From JAWPMT01 sp965242775 (GTDB lineage: Bacteria; Bacteroidota; Bacteroidia; Cytophagales; Cyclobacteriaceae): DNA of 64,000 nucleotides. Below are positions 1-9,157 of this stretch, piece after piece. The first letter of the stretch is position 1. Every line of letters begins with the position of its first letter. The stretch is taken from contig CBDETI010000027.1 in NCBI GenBank assembly GCA_965242775.1, forward strand, positions 62,001 through 126,000, given 5' to 3'. Made by a program: the position numbers and the translations under genes. The notes under the pieces were generated by a model that was given only the letters and a program-made list of their open reading frames with translations, did no database searches and was not told the DNA's origin.

Positions 1-1
1 G

Positions 2-460
2 TCATTTGCGCCTGGTGACCAGGATTTCTTAAGAGAAATGCAATATGAGGCCTTGTTTGTGGCACCAGGATCGACACCTTTTCCTATATCGATCCTGGAT
101 GAACCACACATACGCAAATATTATATCGAATGGGGAAGGCGCGGGGATCAGGCTTTTATTGCCCAAAATGAGAAGCAGCCTGTAGGTGCGGTTTGGTCGA
201 GGATTTTCCCGAAGACGGAACCGGGTTACGGCTTTGTGGCCGAGGACGTACCGGAGCTTAGTATGGCACTAGTCGCCTCGAGTCGTGGCCAAGGAGTAGG
301 CACCAGGTTACTCAATTCGATGATCCAGGAGCTGAAGAAACACCATCGTGGGGTGTCTCTTAGTGTCGATCGAAGTAACCCCGCATTCCGCTTGTACCAA
401 AGAATGGGCTTTCATGTGGTGAAGGCGGAGGGAAATCCAACTATGGTTCAGTGGTTTTGA
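2..460 (+). CDS. GNAT family N-acetyltransferase (5' partial)
   Basis: Acetyl-CoA dependent N-acetyltransferase of unknown substrate. The frame is open to the left edge of the window; residues before the first ATG (position 38) read FAPGDQDFLREMQYEALF, which looks like the usual N-terminal part of this GNAT subgroup, so the true start lies outside and the ATG at 38 is internal. The acetyl-CoA loop is visible as SSRGQGVGTRLL, followed by the helix and the closing strand with NPAFRLYQRMGF, the typical C-terminal GNAT signature. At least 152 residues are present and the C terminus is complete. No neighbour informs the substrate. Confidence 0.85.
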   Translation, partial: SFAPGDQDFLREMQYEALFVAPGSTPFPISILDEPHIRKYYIEWGRRGDQAFIAQNEKQPVGAVWSRIFPKTEPGYGFVAEDVPELSMALVASSRGQGVGTRLLNSMIQELKKHHRGVSLSVDRSNPAFRLYQRMGFHVVKAEGNPTMVQWF

Positions 461-655
461 TGCGGATTTTGAGAAGTTCAGGGTATTCAAACTCCTCTTA
501 ATGACACTTCCAGAATAACATCCGTACTAAACAATAGCGATTTTATCATACAAAACGGATATAAAAGATCAAGGTATAATTCATGGATATAGAGTCTTCT
601 CACTTAACGTTAGATGGGAAAGGACTAATTTCGGTAGACAAAACAACTATCAAAC

Positions 656-1564
656 ATGAACAGATATACCTTATCTATTTCGTTTCTGGTTATGGCGGCA
701 ACCTTAAGAGCCCAATACGACCCGGCAACGGGAAATTACCAGTGGCATGCTCCCAAGAACTTCAATCTCATTGGGAATAGTGAGTGGAGTTTTGATTTTT
801 CCGCGGGGACTCAAAATGGCCTCTGGCATGTCTGGGATCCTACGCTCGGCCCAATATTATCGGTACGGAACACCGGTCGCATAGGGTTGTTAAATCTCAA
901 TCCGGCGGGCCTCCTAGACATAGATGCCGGTGACCGGCAAGGAATGGATGGTAAACTCTTACTGCGATCCTCTTCAGGAAGTTATGGGCAAATTCAGATA
1001 TTGAACCCTACATCGGAAGAAGCTTCAATTGCTTTTATAGCCAGAGGGTCTGGTTTTGGGCAATGGCCAACTTCGGCAGATGGTCATTCGCGCGTGTGGG
1101 TAATGGGTACCAATGCCTGGGGAGGTGGTGGAGACATCTTTGCTATTGGCAACAATCAGTACGCCATCGATCATGGCGATGGAAAGCTTCTCACCATAAA
1201 AAGCACCGGAGAAGTAGGCATTGGCACTGCTCCGGCATCAGATGCTAAACTTACAGTGAAGGGTGAAATTCATACCACTTCGGTTAAAGTAAGCCTCGAA
1301 GGTGCCTTAGCTCCTCCCGATTATGTCTTTGAGGAAGATTATGATATGATGACCCTCTCAGAGGTTGAAGCTTTCATCGAAGACAATAAGCACCTGCCAG
1401 AGGTTCCATCAGCCAAGGAGATGTTGAATGAGGGAATTAAATTGGAAGAAATGAATTTAACCTTACTCAAGAAAATTGAGGAATTAACATTATATGTCAT
1501 TGAACAAAAAAAAACGATCGATGACTTGGAGAGAAGACTGAAGGAAGTAGAAGTCAAAGACTGA
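656..1564 (+). CDS. Secreted fibre-like protein with KHLPEVPS C-terminal module
   Basis: Exported protein of 302 aa of the Bacteroidota 'tail fibre-like' type; not a phage gene in this context. An N-terminal signal peptide of about 20 residues ends in LRAQ. The body is a low-complexity beta-rich region with a GEVGIGT repeat motif near residue 190 and LTVKGEIHT just after. The last 90 residues carry a conserved segment (DYVFEEDYDMMTL, then KHLPEVPSAKEM) followed by a charged coiled coil (about 265-302), similar to trimeric fibre stems. No typical type IX secretion sorting domain is seen. A paralogue with the same C-terminal module begins at 63061. A weak -7 box (TAATTTCG, 626-633) lies upstream. 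Function unknown; surface adhesin or structural fibre is an inference. Confidence 0.75.
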   Translation: MNRYTLSISFLVMAATLRAQYDPATGNYQWHAPKNFNLIGNSEWSFDFSAGTQNGLWHVWDPTLGPILSVRNTGRIGLLNLNPAGLLDIDAGDRQGMDGKLLLRSSSGSYGQIQILNPTSEEASIAFIARGSGFGQWPTSADGHSRVWVMGTNAWGGGGDIFAIGNNQYAIDHGDGKLLTIKSTGEVGIGTAPASDAKLTVKGEIHTTSVKVSLEGALAPPDYVFEEDYDMMTLSEVEAFIEDNKHLPEVPSAKEMLNEGIKLEEMNLTLLKKIEELTLYVIEQKKTIDDLERRLKEVEVKD

Positions 1565-1651
1565 GCAAGTCAAGAAGAGATGTGTCTTACAGGTAAAGAA
1601 GGAAGTAGGAGCAGGGATCAATTGGGGCCTATTTCCAGAACAAAGACCAAT

Positions 1652-1678
1652 CACTATTTTCAAGGATGTGAAATAGTG
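1652..1678. other. Inverted repeat between convergent genes
   Basis: CACTATTT (1652-1659) and AAATAGTG (1671-1678) form a perfect 8-bp stem with an 11-base loop, lying between the convergent fibre-like gene and the patatin gene. It lacks a T tract on either strand, so a role in transcription termination is possible but weakly supported. Confidence 0.3.
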
Positions 1679-1735
1679 TGCTTAAAAGAGGGAGCGTATT
1701 TTATGGGTCTAATTCCGGCCTTTAATATTTTTTAT

Positions 1736-2629
1736 TTAAGAAACTTCCATCCCAGACGCCTCCAGCGCTCGCTGAAAACTTTCCCTGCCTACCGCTATCA
1801 TTTGTTCAGCTTTGTGAAAGTCAAAAACCCCGCAAGCATCCCGTGAAATCTGTACGAGTAAATCGGGGGCGTATTTTTCTATGAGCAGGAGGGCCACTTT
1901 ATCCTGCATGAGATGGATCGTTCTAGTAAGCAGATCGAAATAGCCTAGCTTCTTAGTCGCCCGGCTTTCGGAGGGGGGTAGAAGTTTTTCCCAGGCGGTC
2001 CGCAGTGCATTGAGCTGCTTCTGGTAATTATTTTGGTCCAGGTCTGGCTTTGCCTGCACATGCTGGGGAGCGATGTAGGGAACCGCTCCGTTAACATCCG
2101 ATATGACCAGCAAGTCCTTTTTTTTCTTTTTTACGAATTCCACCGGGATAGGCGTCATCACACCTCCGTCGATCAACTCCCGACCCTTGTGTTGCGAAGG
2201 CCGCACAACGGTGGGAATAGAGGCCGAAGCTTTGATTGCCCGGTACATACTCCCTTTTTTAAATGCTACTTCTTTGCCTTTTTGAATATCGGTGGCTACC
2301 GCCCGAAATGGAATCCGCATATCCTGGATCTTCACATCGGGGATGATGGACTCGAGCGTTTTGAAAACCTTTTCCCCTTTTATAAAACCCTGGGCACTGA
2401 GGGTGAAATCCATCAATGAGAATACGTTCCACTGGTCCAGACCAAGGGCCCACTCTTTGTAGATAGGTAACTTGTCACAAGCATAAAAAGCGCCGATCAT
2501 GGCACCAATAGATGAACCTGCTATCGATACGATCTCAAATCCGTTTTCCTCTAGTGACTCGATCACCCCGATGTGAGCCAAGCCTCGCGCACCTCCGCTG
2601 GAAAGGACCAATGCTACTTTTTTTGACAT
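1736..2629 (-). CDS. Patatin-like phospholipase (RssA/YlbK-like)
   Basis: Predicted lipid acyl hydrolase with a Ser-Asp dyad, 297 aa. Directly visible are the oxyanion-hole motif SGGARG (residues 11-16), the nucleophile elbow GSSIG with Ser40, and the catalytic Asp154 in DGG. This matches single-domain bacterial patatins such as RssA. There is no signal peptide, so it should act in the cytoplasm or on the inner membrane face. The gene lies three bases downstream of the FAD/Fe-S oxidoreductase gene and is presumably cotranscribed with it. The substrate cannot be told from sequence; lysophospholipase or triacylglycerol activity are both known in the family. Confidence 0.9.
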   Translation of the reverse strand: MSKKVALVLSSGGARGLAHIGVIESLEENGFEIVSIAGSSIGAMIGAFYACDKLPIYKEWALGLDQWNVFSLMDFTLSAQGFIKGEKVFKTLESIIPDVKIQDMRIPFRAVATDIQKGKEVAFKKGSMYRAIKASASIPTVVRPSQHKGRELIDGGVMTPIPVEFVKKKKKDLLVISDVNGAVPYIAPQHVQAKPDLDQNNYQKQLNALRTAWEKLLPPSESRATKKLGYFDLLTRTIHLMQDKVALLLIEKYAPDLLVQISRDACGVFDFHKAEQMIAVGRESFQRALEASGMEVS

Positions 2630-2631
2630 TT

Positions 2632-5535
2632 TCAGGCTAAGGCTTCATACAATATTTCTATCGGGTGTAGGGCTTTGCGTCCGGTGCCATCCTTGATTTG
2701 ATGTCGGCAACTGGTTCCTGCAGCAGCAATGATTACCTCTTTTGGCTGGTCTCTCACCATAGGAAATAGTATCAATTCGCCAATTTTCATCGAAAGATCG
2801 AAATGCTCTTTCTCATATCCAAATGAGCCCGCCATTCCACAACAGCCTGAAGGTATCATTTCGACTTTATGCCCAGGGGGGAATGACAAAACTTTTTTGG
2901 TAGGTGTCATTGATGACAATGCCTTTTGATGACAATGCCCATGCACTTTAATCAGCTGATTGGAGGACTTAAAGGATTTTTTTTCTATGACTTTTGCGTC
3001 TATCTCACGTGATAGGAATTCCTCAATAGTGTGGACATTCTTGGCCAGTTCCCGGGCTTTTTGTTGGTCTTCACCACGTAACAGGGAAATATATTCGTCC
3101 CTGAAAGTAAGAATGGTGCTTGGCTCCAAGCCAATAAGTGGCTTTTCCTCCGAAATCAGCGATGAAAAAATGCGGACGTTTTTTGCTGCCAACGACTTGG
3201 CCTGTTTCAGCAGCCCTTTAGAAAGGTGCGATCTACCACTTTCTGCATGGGGGATCACTTTCACCTGATAGCCAAGCCGGTCCAGCAATTGAATAGCTTT
3301 TTGACCGATGAGGGCATCATTGTAATCCGTAAATTCATCACAAAAGAAATAGACCTCTTTACCCTGCCCGGTGTTGTTAAAGTTTTTGAACCACTTCCGC
3401 AGCGTCTTTTGACTAACTGCTGGCATACTCCGCTTCGGAGCAAATCCCACCAATCCTTTCAGTGCCGGACCTAGCCATGGATTCCGAAATGCCCAGTGAT
3501 ACAGTGTTGGTACTTGTGCGGCCAGTCGCATGGCCAAAGTAAATGAGCCGATCAGCCGCGATCTCAACGCTATGCCTTTCGTCTGGTGGTATTGATGCTG
3601 CCACTCAGCCTTTAGTTTGGCCATATCTACATTGGAAGGGCACTCGGCCTTACATCCTTTGCACGAAAGGCACAGATCCATTACCTCTGCGATTTCCGAT
3701 GAGGCAAAAGGTCTGTCGGAGTTGGATCTGGTCAATACCTCGCGCAAGATATTGGCCCTGGCACGGGTGGTATCCTTCTCGTCGCGGGTGGCCATATAAC
3801 TAGGACACATGGTGCCCCCAGACAACTCGGTCTTTCGACAATCGCCGGAGCCATTGCACATCTCGGCGGCGCGTAAATACCCGTGGGACTGTGAAAAGTC
3901 AAAAACCGTGTCGAATTCCTTAGTGACCTGCCCGCCTTCAAATCTCAGCGCAGTGTCCATAGGTGGCGTATCTACTATCTTTCCCGGATTGAAAATGCCT
4001 TGAGGATCCCACATTTGCTTGACCCTTTTGAGAAGTTCATAATTTCTCTGACCAAGCATCTGAGGGATGAATTCTCCCCGTAACCGTCCATCTCCATGTT
4101 CTCCGGAGAGCGAGCCATTGTACTTTTTCACCAGGGTGGCAATCTCCTCGGCGATGGTCCTGTACAGGGCAGCACCCTCAGCGGTTTTTAGGTTTAGTAT
4201 CGGCCGCAGGTGCAGTTCGCCGCTACCGGCATGCGCATAGTGCACCGAGTACAGTCCATATTTTTTCAGGATTTGATTGAACTCCGCAATATATGCCGGA
4301 AGATCCTCCACTTTCACCGCCGTGTCCTCTATCACCGGTGCAGGTTTGGCGTCGCCAGGCACATTGGAGAGCAATCCCAATCCCGCTTTCCTGAGTCCCC
4401 AAACACGGTTCATGTCTTGGCCTTCGATGACAGGAAAGGCGTATCCCAAGGTTTCACTTCTAAGCTCTTTGATGAGTTTTTCAGAAGCAGTTATGACCTC
4501 TTCTTCGCTACTGCGTATTAATTCTACCACCAGAATCGCCTGGGGTTCTCCCTCGAGAAAGAACCTGTTTTCCTTATACATCAGGTTTCTCTTAGTAGCG
4601 TCGAGAATGTAGTGATCCATCAGTTCGCAGGCACTGGGTTGGTGCCTTAGTGCTACCAGGTTTGCTTTTAGGGACTCGTCGATGGTGTCACAATGGATGG
4701 CCACCAATCTTTTGTGGACCGGAGGTAAATCAGTGAGTCGAATTTTTGCAGCAGTAATGAAAGCCAGGGTGCCTTCTGAGCCAGCTAGTAGTGAGCAGAA
4801 GTTGAAGTTGGGTCCCTTTTTATTAAAAGGTTGTTGAGCGATGAGCAGATCCAATGCATAACCGGTATTTCGGCGTGGAATTTCCGGATTGGGGTACCCT
4901 GCGTCTATTGCTTTACGGTTGTCTTCACTAGATAGCATGGCTTTGGTCGCGAAATAAATGTTCGCGTGTACATCGCCGGAGGTTCCCAGGCCATTGCACC
5001 GGGCAAGAAAAGCATCTTGGTCAAGGCTACCAAACCAGGCCTTGGTACCATCTGAAAGCACCGATTGTACTTCCAGCAAGTGTTCCCGGGTGCTGCCATA
5101 GACTACTGAATTGGACCCACAACTATTGTTCCCGATCATGCCACCGATCATGGCACGATTGGCTGTTGAGGTCTCAGGCGCAAAAAACAGGTTGTACGTC
5201 GCAAGCATGCGGTTGAGGTCGTCTCTTACGATTCCGGGCTGTACCCATGCCCATTTTTCGTTGGTATTTACCTCCAGGACATCATTGAAATGCTTCGATA
5301 CATCTACAACAATGCCCCCACCTACCACCTGACCTGCCAATGAGGTGCCAGCAGTTCTCGGGATTAAGGAAGTGTTATTTTCGGAGGCGAAGTTGACAAG
5401 TCTGATAATGTCTTGCTCTGACTTTGGAATGGCCACTGCCTGGGGGATTTGCCGATATGCTGAAGCGTCAGTGGCATATATTTTCCTGGTAGCCTCGTCG
5501 AGATGAAAATCTCCTTCAAAACCCTTAATATTCAT
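2632..5535 (-). CDS. FAD-binding and (Fe-S)-binding oxidoreductase (D-lactate / glycolate dehydrogenase type)
   Basis: Large fused flavo-iron-sulfur dehydrogenase, 967 aa, of the type annotated as YdiJ or Dld-II. The FAD-binding-4 domain spans about residues 20-250 (TSLAGQ at 64-69, NNSCGSNSVVYGSTRE around 136-151), and the FAD-oxidase C-terminal domain about 265-530 (HAGSGELHLRP at 435-445, SGEHGDGRLRGE at 477-488). Two Fe-S clusters follow: Cys560/566/577 and C622xxC625xxC628xxxC632. A C-terminal CCG domain contains GHCHQKA and SGCCGMAGSF. The family oxidises D-2-hydroxy acids and passes electrons to quinone; the exact acid here is not determined. Length and domain order are normal for the fusion. 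It is the first gene of a two-gene unit with the patatin. Confidence 0.9.
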   Translation of the reverse strand: MNIKGFEGDFHLDEATRKIYATDASAYRQIPQAVAIPKSEQDIIRLVNFASENNTSLIPRTAGTSLAGQVVGGGIVVDVSKHFNDVLEVNTNEKWAWVQPGIVRDDLNRMLATYNLFFAPETSTANRAMIGGMIGNNSCGSNSVVYGSTREHLLEVQSVLSDGTKAWFGSLDQDAFLARCNGLGTSGDVHANIYFATKAMLSSEDNRKAIDAGYPNPEIPRRNTGYALDLLIAQQPFNKKGPNFNFCSLLAGSEGTLAFITAAKIRLTDLPPVHKRLVAIHCDTIDESLKANLVALRHQPSACELMDHYILDATKRNLMYKENRFFLEGEPQAILVVELIRSSEEEVITASEKLIKELRSETLGYAFPVIEGQDMNRVWGLRKAGLGLLSNVPGDAKPAPVIEDTAVKVEDLPAYIAEFNQILKKYGLYSVHYAHAGSGELHLRPILNLKTAEGAALYRTIAEEIATLVKKYNGSLSGEHGDGRLRGEFIPQMLGQRNYELLKRVKQMWDPQGIFNPGKIVDTPPMDTALRFEGGQVTKEFDTVFDFSQSHGYLRAAEMCNGSGDCRKTELSGGTMCPSYMATRDEKDTTRARANILREVLTRSNSDRPFASSEIAEVMDLCLSCKGCKAECPSNVDMAKLKAEWQHQYHQTKGIALRSRLIGSFTLAMRLAAQVPTLYHWAFRNPWLGPALKGLVGFAPKRSMPAVSQKTLRKWFKNFNNTGQGKEVYFFCDEFTDYNDALIGQKAIQLLDRLGYQVKVIPHAESGRSHLSKGLLKQAKSLAAKNVRIFSSLISEEKPLIGLEPSTILTFRDEYISLLRGEDQQKARELAKNVHTIEEFLSREIDAKVIEKKSFKSSNQLIKVHGHCHQKALSSMTPTKKVLSFPPGHKVEMIPSGCCGMAGSFGYEKEHFDLSMKIGELILFPMVRDQPKEVIIAAAGTSCRHQIKDGTGRKALHPIEILYEALA

Positions 5536-5605
5536 ATTGACAAAGGTCCTTATTCCGCTTTATTCATCACTTGCTTTCACACAAAATGAGTGTTGTAGGT
5601 GTCTT

Positions 5606-7639
5606 TCAAACTTTTTCCAGCACTATGCCAACGCGATTCGGAAGATAGACACTAAGGAAATGTTCACCAAACAAAGAGACCGAAGGGTAAATCATCCCAT
5701 CATCTACGCGTCCAAAGCCTCCGAAAGCTTTATTGTCAGAATTCAAAACAATTTTGTAATCCCCCTTTTTTGGCACCTTGAACCGATAATCGGGTATGGA
5801 GTTGTAAGGACTGAAATTGAGGGCAAAGATCAAATTGTTTCGTTCGTAAATCATCGTATGATTGTCCTGATCCATGTTAAGTTGTTGCGCAGGAAGCGAT
5901 GCAACCAGGTCGTATTTTGATGCAAATTGGACCATGGCAGCGCCAAACTTGTAGAGGTGCTTGTACCGAAGGTCTTTGTGCTCAGCAAGACTCCATTGGC
6001 GGCGCGCATACTGGTAGCTCCAATTATTGCCTTCTCTGGGGAAATCTACCCATTCCGGGTGGCCGAATTCGTTGCCGATGAAATTGAGCCATCCTTCTCC
6101 TCCTAAGCTCAGGGTGATGAGGCGGATCAATTTGTGTAAAGCAATTCCCCGATCGATGATAAGGTTCTCATGATCCACGTGCATGTGATCATACATTTCT
6201 TTGTCCATTAGCCAAAAGGCGATGGTCTTGTCCCCAACCAACGCCTGGTCGTGTGATTCGGCATAGGCGATGGTACGCTCGCCATGACGCCTGTTGGAGA
6301 GGACATCCCACAACTCATGGATATTCCACTTCTCATCAGATTTGTGTTTTAACAGCTTGATCCAGAAATCAGGTATGCCCATACCCAGCCGAAAATCAAA
6401 ACCTAAGCCACCTTCCGCCACTGGCCGACATATACCCGGCATGCCACTCATATCTTCCGCGATGGTAATGGCATCCGGCTTTAGTTCTTTTGCCAGATCA
6501 TTTGCTAGCTGCAGGTAGATGAGTACGTCCCAATCTACGTCTTTGAAATACTTATCGTAGTGGTCGAAAGACACATGCTCACCATGATGCATGTAAAGCA
6601 TAGAAGTGATGCCATCGTATCGAAAGCCATCGAAGTGGAATTCTTCGATCCAATACCTGACATTAGAAAGGAGGAATTGAAGGACTTCCTGCTTACCGTA
6701 ATTAAACAGTTTGGAATCCCACAAATCGTGTGTACCTCTCCCTCCGGGATGAAAATATTGATCGTCCGACCCGTCAAACTCGTTAAGGCCCTCACCAAGA
6801 TTTTTAACCGCATGCGAATGCACAATATCCATGATAACGGCAATGCCGGCCTTGTGTGCCGCATTGACCAGGTACCGCAAGTCATCAGGGGTGCCAAACC
6901 GGCTTGACGGAGCAAAAAAATTGCTTACATGGTAGCCAAATGACCCGTAATAAGGGTGTTCCTGTACAGCCATTAGCTGAATGGCGTTATAACCCTGACT
7001 TTTTATTCTGGGGAGTATTTGATCGGCAAACTCTCGATAAGTCCCGACACCCTCTCGCTCCAAACCCATGCCAACATGGCACTCATAAATGAGAGGTTGG
7101 TGAAATGCTTCAGTAGGCTGGAATGCTTTATCCGTCCACTTAAAAGGTTGCTTAGGAGACCAGATACATGCACTGAAGTCATGGGTAGCCGGGTCTTGCA
7201 CCACATAGCGCGCGTAGGCCGGCAACCGGTCGTGTTCGCCATTGTTTCCTTTGACATGGACCTTGAGTTTTGTGTCGTGTCCAAGGTCGGCCGCACCGTC
7301 CTCAATAAATAACTCCCAGACACCAGATGCTTCCTTTTTCAAGGGGTGTGCCTGACGGTCCCAACCGTTGAAATCACCAATAAGAGACAAATAGGATGCG
7401 GCAGGTGCCCATTCCCGATACCACCATCCTTTTTTCTTTTTGTCATAGTGGATACCAAGCGACTTATGCGCCTCTGCGAATTTGGCTATACCGCCAAACT
7501 GACCTTGCAGCTCTTTTTTTCGCGAGGCCACCCGATCCATTCTCGCGATGATCTCGTCCGTGTAAGGTGCCAGCCATGGGTCATTCTTTACTAGGACGGG
7601 TAATTTTTTCGAAGGCATAAACTCGGGTATTGAAGGCAT
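5606..7639 (-). CDS. glgB: 1,4-alpha-glucan branching enzyme, eukaryote-type (GH13_8-like)
   Basis: Makes alpha-1,6 branches in glycogen by cutting and re-attaching alpha-1,4 glucan chains. The 677-aa protein has an N-terminal CBM48-like module (about 60-150, GDFNGWDR) and a GH13 barrel with all four catalytic regions: DIVHSH (271-276), nucleophile Asp342 in GFRYDG, acid/base Glu395 in IAEDMS, and ESHDQ with Asp464. The stretch GSFGYHVSNFFAPSSRFGTP and the RGTHDLWDSKLFNY motif resemble the eukaryotic branching enzymes (human GBE1, plant SBE) rather than E. coli GlgB. No other glycogen gene is adjacent. It runs in the same direction as the FAD/Fe-S gene, 70 bases upstream of it. Confidence 0.93.
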   Translation of the reverse strand: MPSIPEFMPSKKLPVLVKNDPWLAPYTDEIIARMDRVASRKKELQGQFGGIAKFAEAHKSLGIHYDKKKKGWWYREWAPAASYLSLIGDFNGWDRQAHPLKKEASGVWELFIEDGAADLGHDTKLKVHVKGNNGEHDRLPAYARYVVQDPATHDFSACIWSPKQPFKWTDKAFQPTEAFHQPLIYECHVGMGLEREGVGTYREFADQILPRIKSQGYNAIQLMAVQEHPYYGSFGYHVSNFFAPSSRFGTPDDLRYLVNAAHKAGIAVIMDIVHSHAVKNLGEGLNEFDGSDDQYFHPGGRGTHDLWDSKLFNYGKQEVLQFLLSNVRYWIEEFHFDGFRYDGITSMLYMHHGEHVSFDHYDKYFKDVDWDVLIYLQLANDLAKELKPDAITIAEDMSGMPGICRPVAEGGLGFDFRLGMGIPDFWIKLLKHKSDEKWNIHELWDVLSNRRHGERTIAYAESHDQALVGDKTIAFWLMDKEMYDHMHVDHENLIIDRGIALHKLIRLITLSLGGEGWLNFIGNEFGHPEWVDFPREGNNWSYQYARRQWSLAEHKDLRYKHLYKFGAAMVQFASKYDLVASLPAQQLNMDQDNHTMIYERNNLIFALNFSPYNSIPDYRFKVPKKGDYKIVLNSDNKAFGGFGRVDDGMIYPSVSLFGEHFLSVYLPNRVGIVLEKV

Positions 7640-7803
7640 GTAATTTATGTTAACACCCTTAAGGAGCCAAACTATTCCATAAAAAGGCTTTTCGTATTGA
7701 AATGGAGCGCGAAAAAATAAGATATTATTGCGAATTTGTTAATTTAAGATTTCTGTGTAACCATACCACCTAACCAAAGTTTACCTGCTGAAAACCTAAA
7801 CAA

Positions 7804-8358
7804 TTGGATTCACTCACGGATCACCACGTAATGCTCAAAGTAAAAGGAGGGGACCTTGATAAAGCATCACTGCTTTATGAAAGGTACAGCCGACGCATGT
7901 TTGGTTTCTTCTATCGCATGACACACGATGGTGCTGTGAGTGAGGATTTGGTGCAAAATGTTTTTATGAGGGCCATTAAATACAAGCATACTTACGCAGA
8001 TACTGGAAAATTTGAGACTTGGATATTTCAATTGGCGCGCAATGTTCATCACGACCATTATCGAAAAGCAAAGCGGTACAGTTGGCAGGGCGATATGGGT
8101 GACTGGGAGGGAAAGTTGAAAGAGGAAAACAACATAGAAACTGAAAAAACAAGACAGGACGATCTTGATACACTGGACCTGGCTTTGCAAAAGCTGACCC
8201 CTGAAAAGAAAGAACTGATCGAATTGACGCGATTTCAAAAAATGAAATACGATGAAGTGGCTTCGTTGTTAGGTATCAGCGAAGGGGCTGTTAAGGTGCG
8301 AATGCACAGGGTACTGAAGGAATTAAGAGAAAACTATTTGGAACTGGAGGGTAGATAA
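7804..8358 (+). CDS. RNA polymerase ECF-type sigma factor
   Basis: Sigma-70 family factor of 184 aa with the two ECF domains: region 2 (about residues 20-90, ending in TWIFQLARNVHHDHYRK) and region 4 (about 125-180, with the helix-turn-helix MKYDEVASLLGISEGAVKVR). It directs RNA polymerase to a dedicated promoter set. The annotated start is TTG; an in-frame ATG at 7831 would remove nine residues and is a fair alternative. The next gene starts one base after the stop codon and is the likely anti-sigma factor. An internal linker (residues about 95-120, KLKEENNIETEKTRQDD) is rather long and charged. Confidence 0.93.
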   Translation: MDSLTDHHVMLKVKGGDLDKASLLYERYSRRMFGFFYRMTHDGAVSEDLVQNVFMRAIKYKHTYADTGKFETWIFQLARNVHHDHYRKAKRYSWQGDMGDWEGKLKEENNIETEKTRQDDLDTLDLALQKLTPEKKELIELTRFQKMKYDEVASLLGISEGAVKVRMHRVLKELRENYLELEGR

Positions 8359-8359
8359 T

Positions 8360-9157
8360 ATGGACGGAAGTAAGAGAGATGAGATCATTGAATTGTGGGC
8401 GGCTGGGCTCAATGGGCAGTTGAGCACCGGGGAACAGCAAAAATTGGATCAATTGCTAGCCAAGGAATCGGAATTGAAAGAAGAGCTGGAAGCTGAAATG
8501 GTTTTGTGGCATGAGCTTGATGAAAAGCCGATACCAGCTCCTTCAATGCAAATGGATGCAAATTTTCATGAATTTCTGAAGGCTGAGATTGCACGATCCA
8601 AGCCACGAAATCAGTGGGTTACAGTTATCTCCGAATGGTTTCACCAGCATTGGCAGCCGTCACTGGCCTTTATGTTGGTGGGCATGGTCGCTGGTTATTT
8701 TCTTGTACCGCGCGGCATGCCATCTTCAGAAATAAATCAACTCTCAGGAGAAGTTCAGGAAATGAAGAAAATGATGATGCTGACGCTCATCGAACAACCA
8801 AAAGCTCGCGAACGGATCAAGGCCGTGGGGATGGCTCGTGAATTTGAATCTGTTGATGAAAAGGTCATCGATGCCTTGGGTAAAACGTTGAGTACGGATG
8901 AAAATGTCAATGTGCGATTGGCAGCCATCGAATCACTGATGAGCTACTGGAATGTGCCCAGGGCGCGAGAAGTACTTGTATCAAGCATTGCGCAGCAGCA
9001 GTCGCCGATCATTCAATCTGCCATCGCTGATGCGATGATCACTTTAGGCGAGAAAAGTGCGATTGACCCGCTGGAGGCACTTATCGATGCTAATGGGTTA
9101 GAAGAGTCGGTCAAAGAAAAGCTGAAATCAACGATCAATCAGCTTAAATCAATATGA
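8360..9157 (+). CDS. Membrane-anchored anti-sigma candidate with HEAT-like repeats
   Basis: Protein of 265 aa with an N-terminal cytoplasmic helical segment (about 1-90) in the position of an anti-sigma domain, one transmembrane helix (about 95-113, LAFMLVGMVAGYFL), and a periplasmic part with HEAT-like helical repeats (about 165-260: VNVRLAAIESL, PIIQSAIADAMITLG). It contains no cysteine, so it is not a zinc-type anti-sigma factor. Position directly after the ECF sigma gene and the topology support an anti-sigma role, but this is inference. Its stop codon overlaps the ATG of the next gene (ATGA), pointing to coupled translation with the DUF4097 protein. Confidence 0.75.
   Translation: MDGSKRDEIIELWAAGLNGQLSTGEQQKLDQLLAKESELKEELEAEMVLWHELDEKPIPAPSMQMDANFHEFLKAEIARSKPRNQWVTVISEWFHQHWQPSLAFMLVGMVAGYFLVPRGMPSSEINQLSGEVQEMKKMMMLTLIEQPKARERIKAVGMAREFESVDEKVIDALGKTLSTDENVNVRLAAIESLMSYWNVPRAREVLVSSIAQQQSPIIQSAIADAMITLGEKSAIDPLEALIDANGLEESVKEKLKSTINQLKSI

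Noticed and set aside
656..1564. Prophage tail fibre
   Set aside because: Fibre-like C terminus resembles phage proteins, but there are no phage structural or lysis genes and the protein has a signal peptide.
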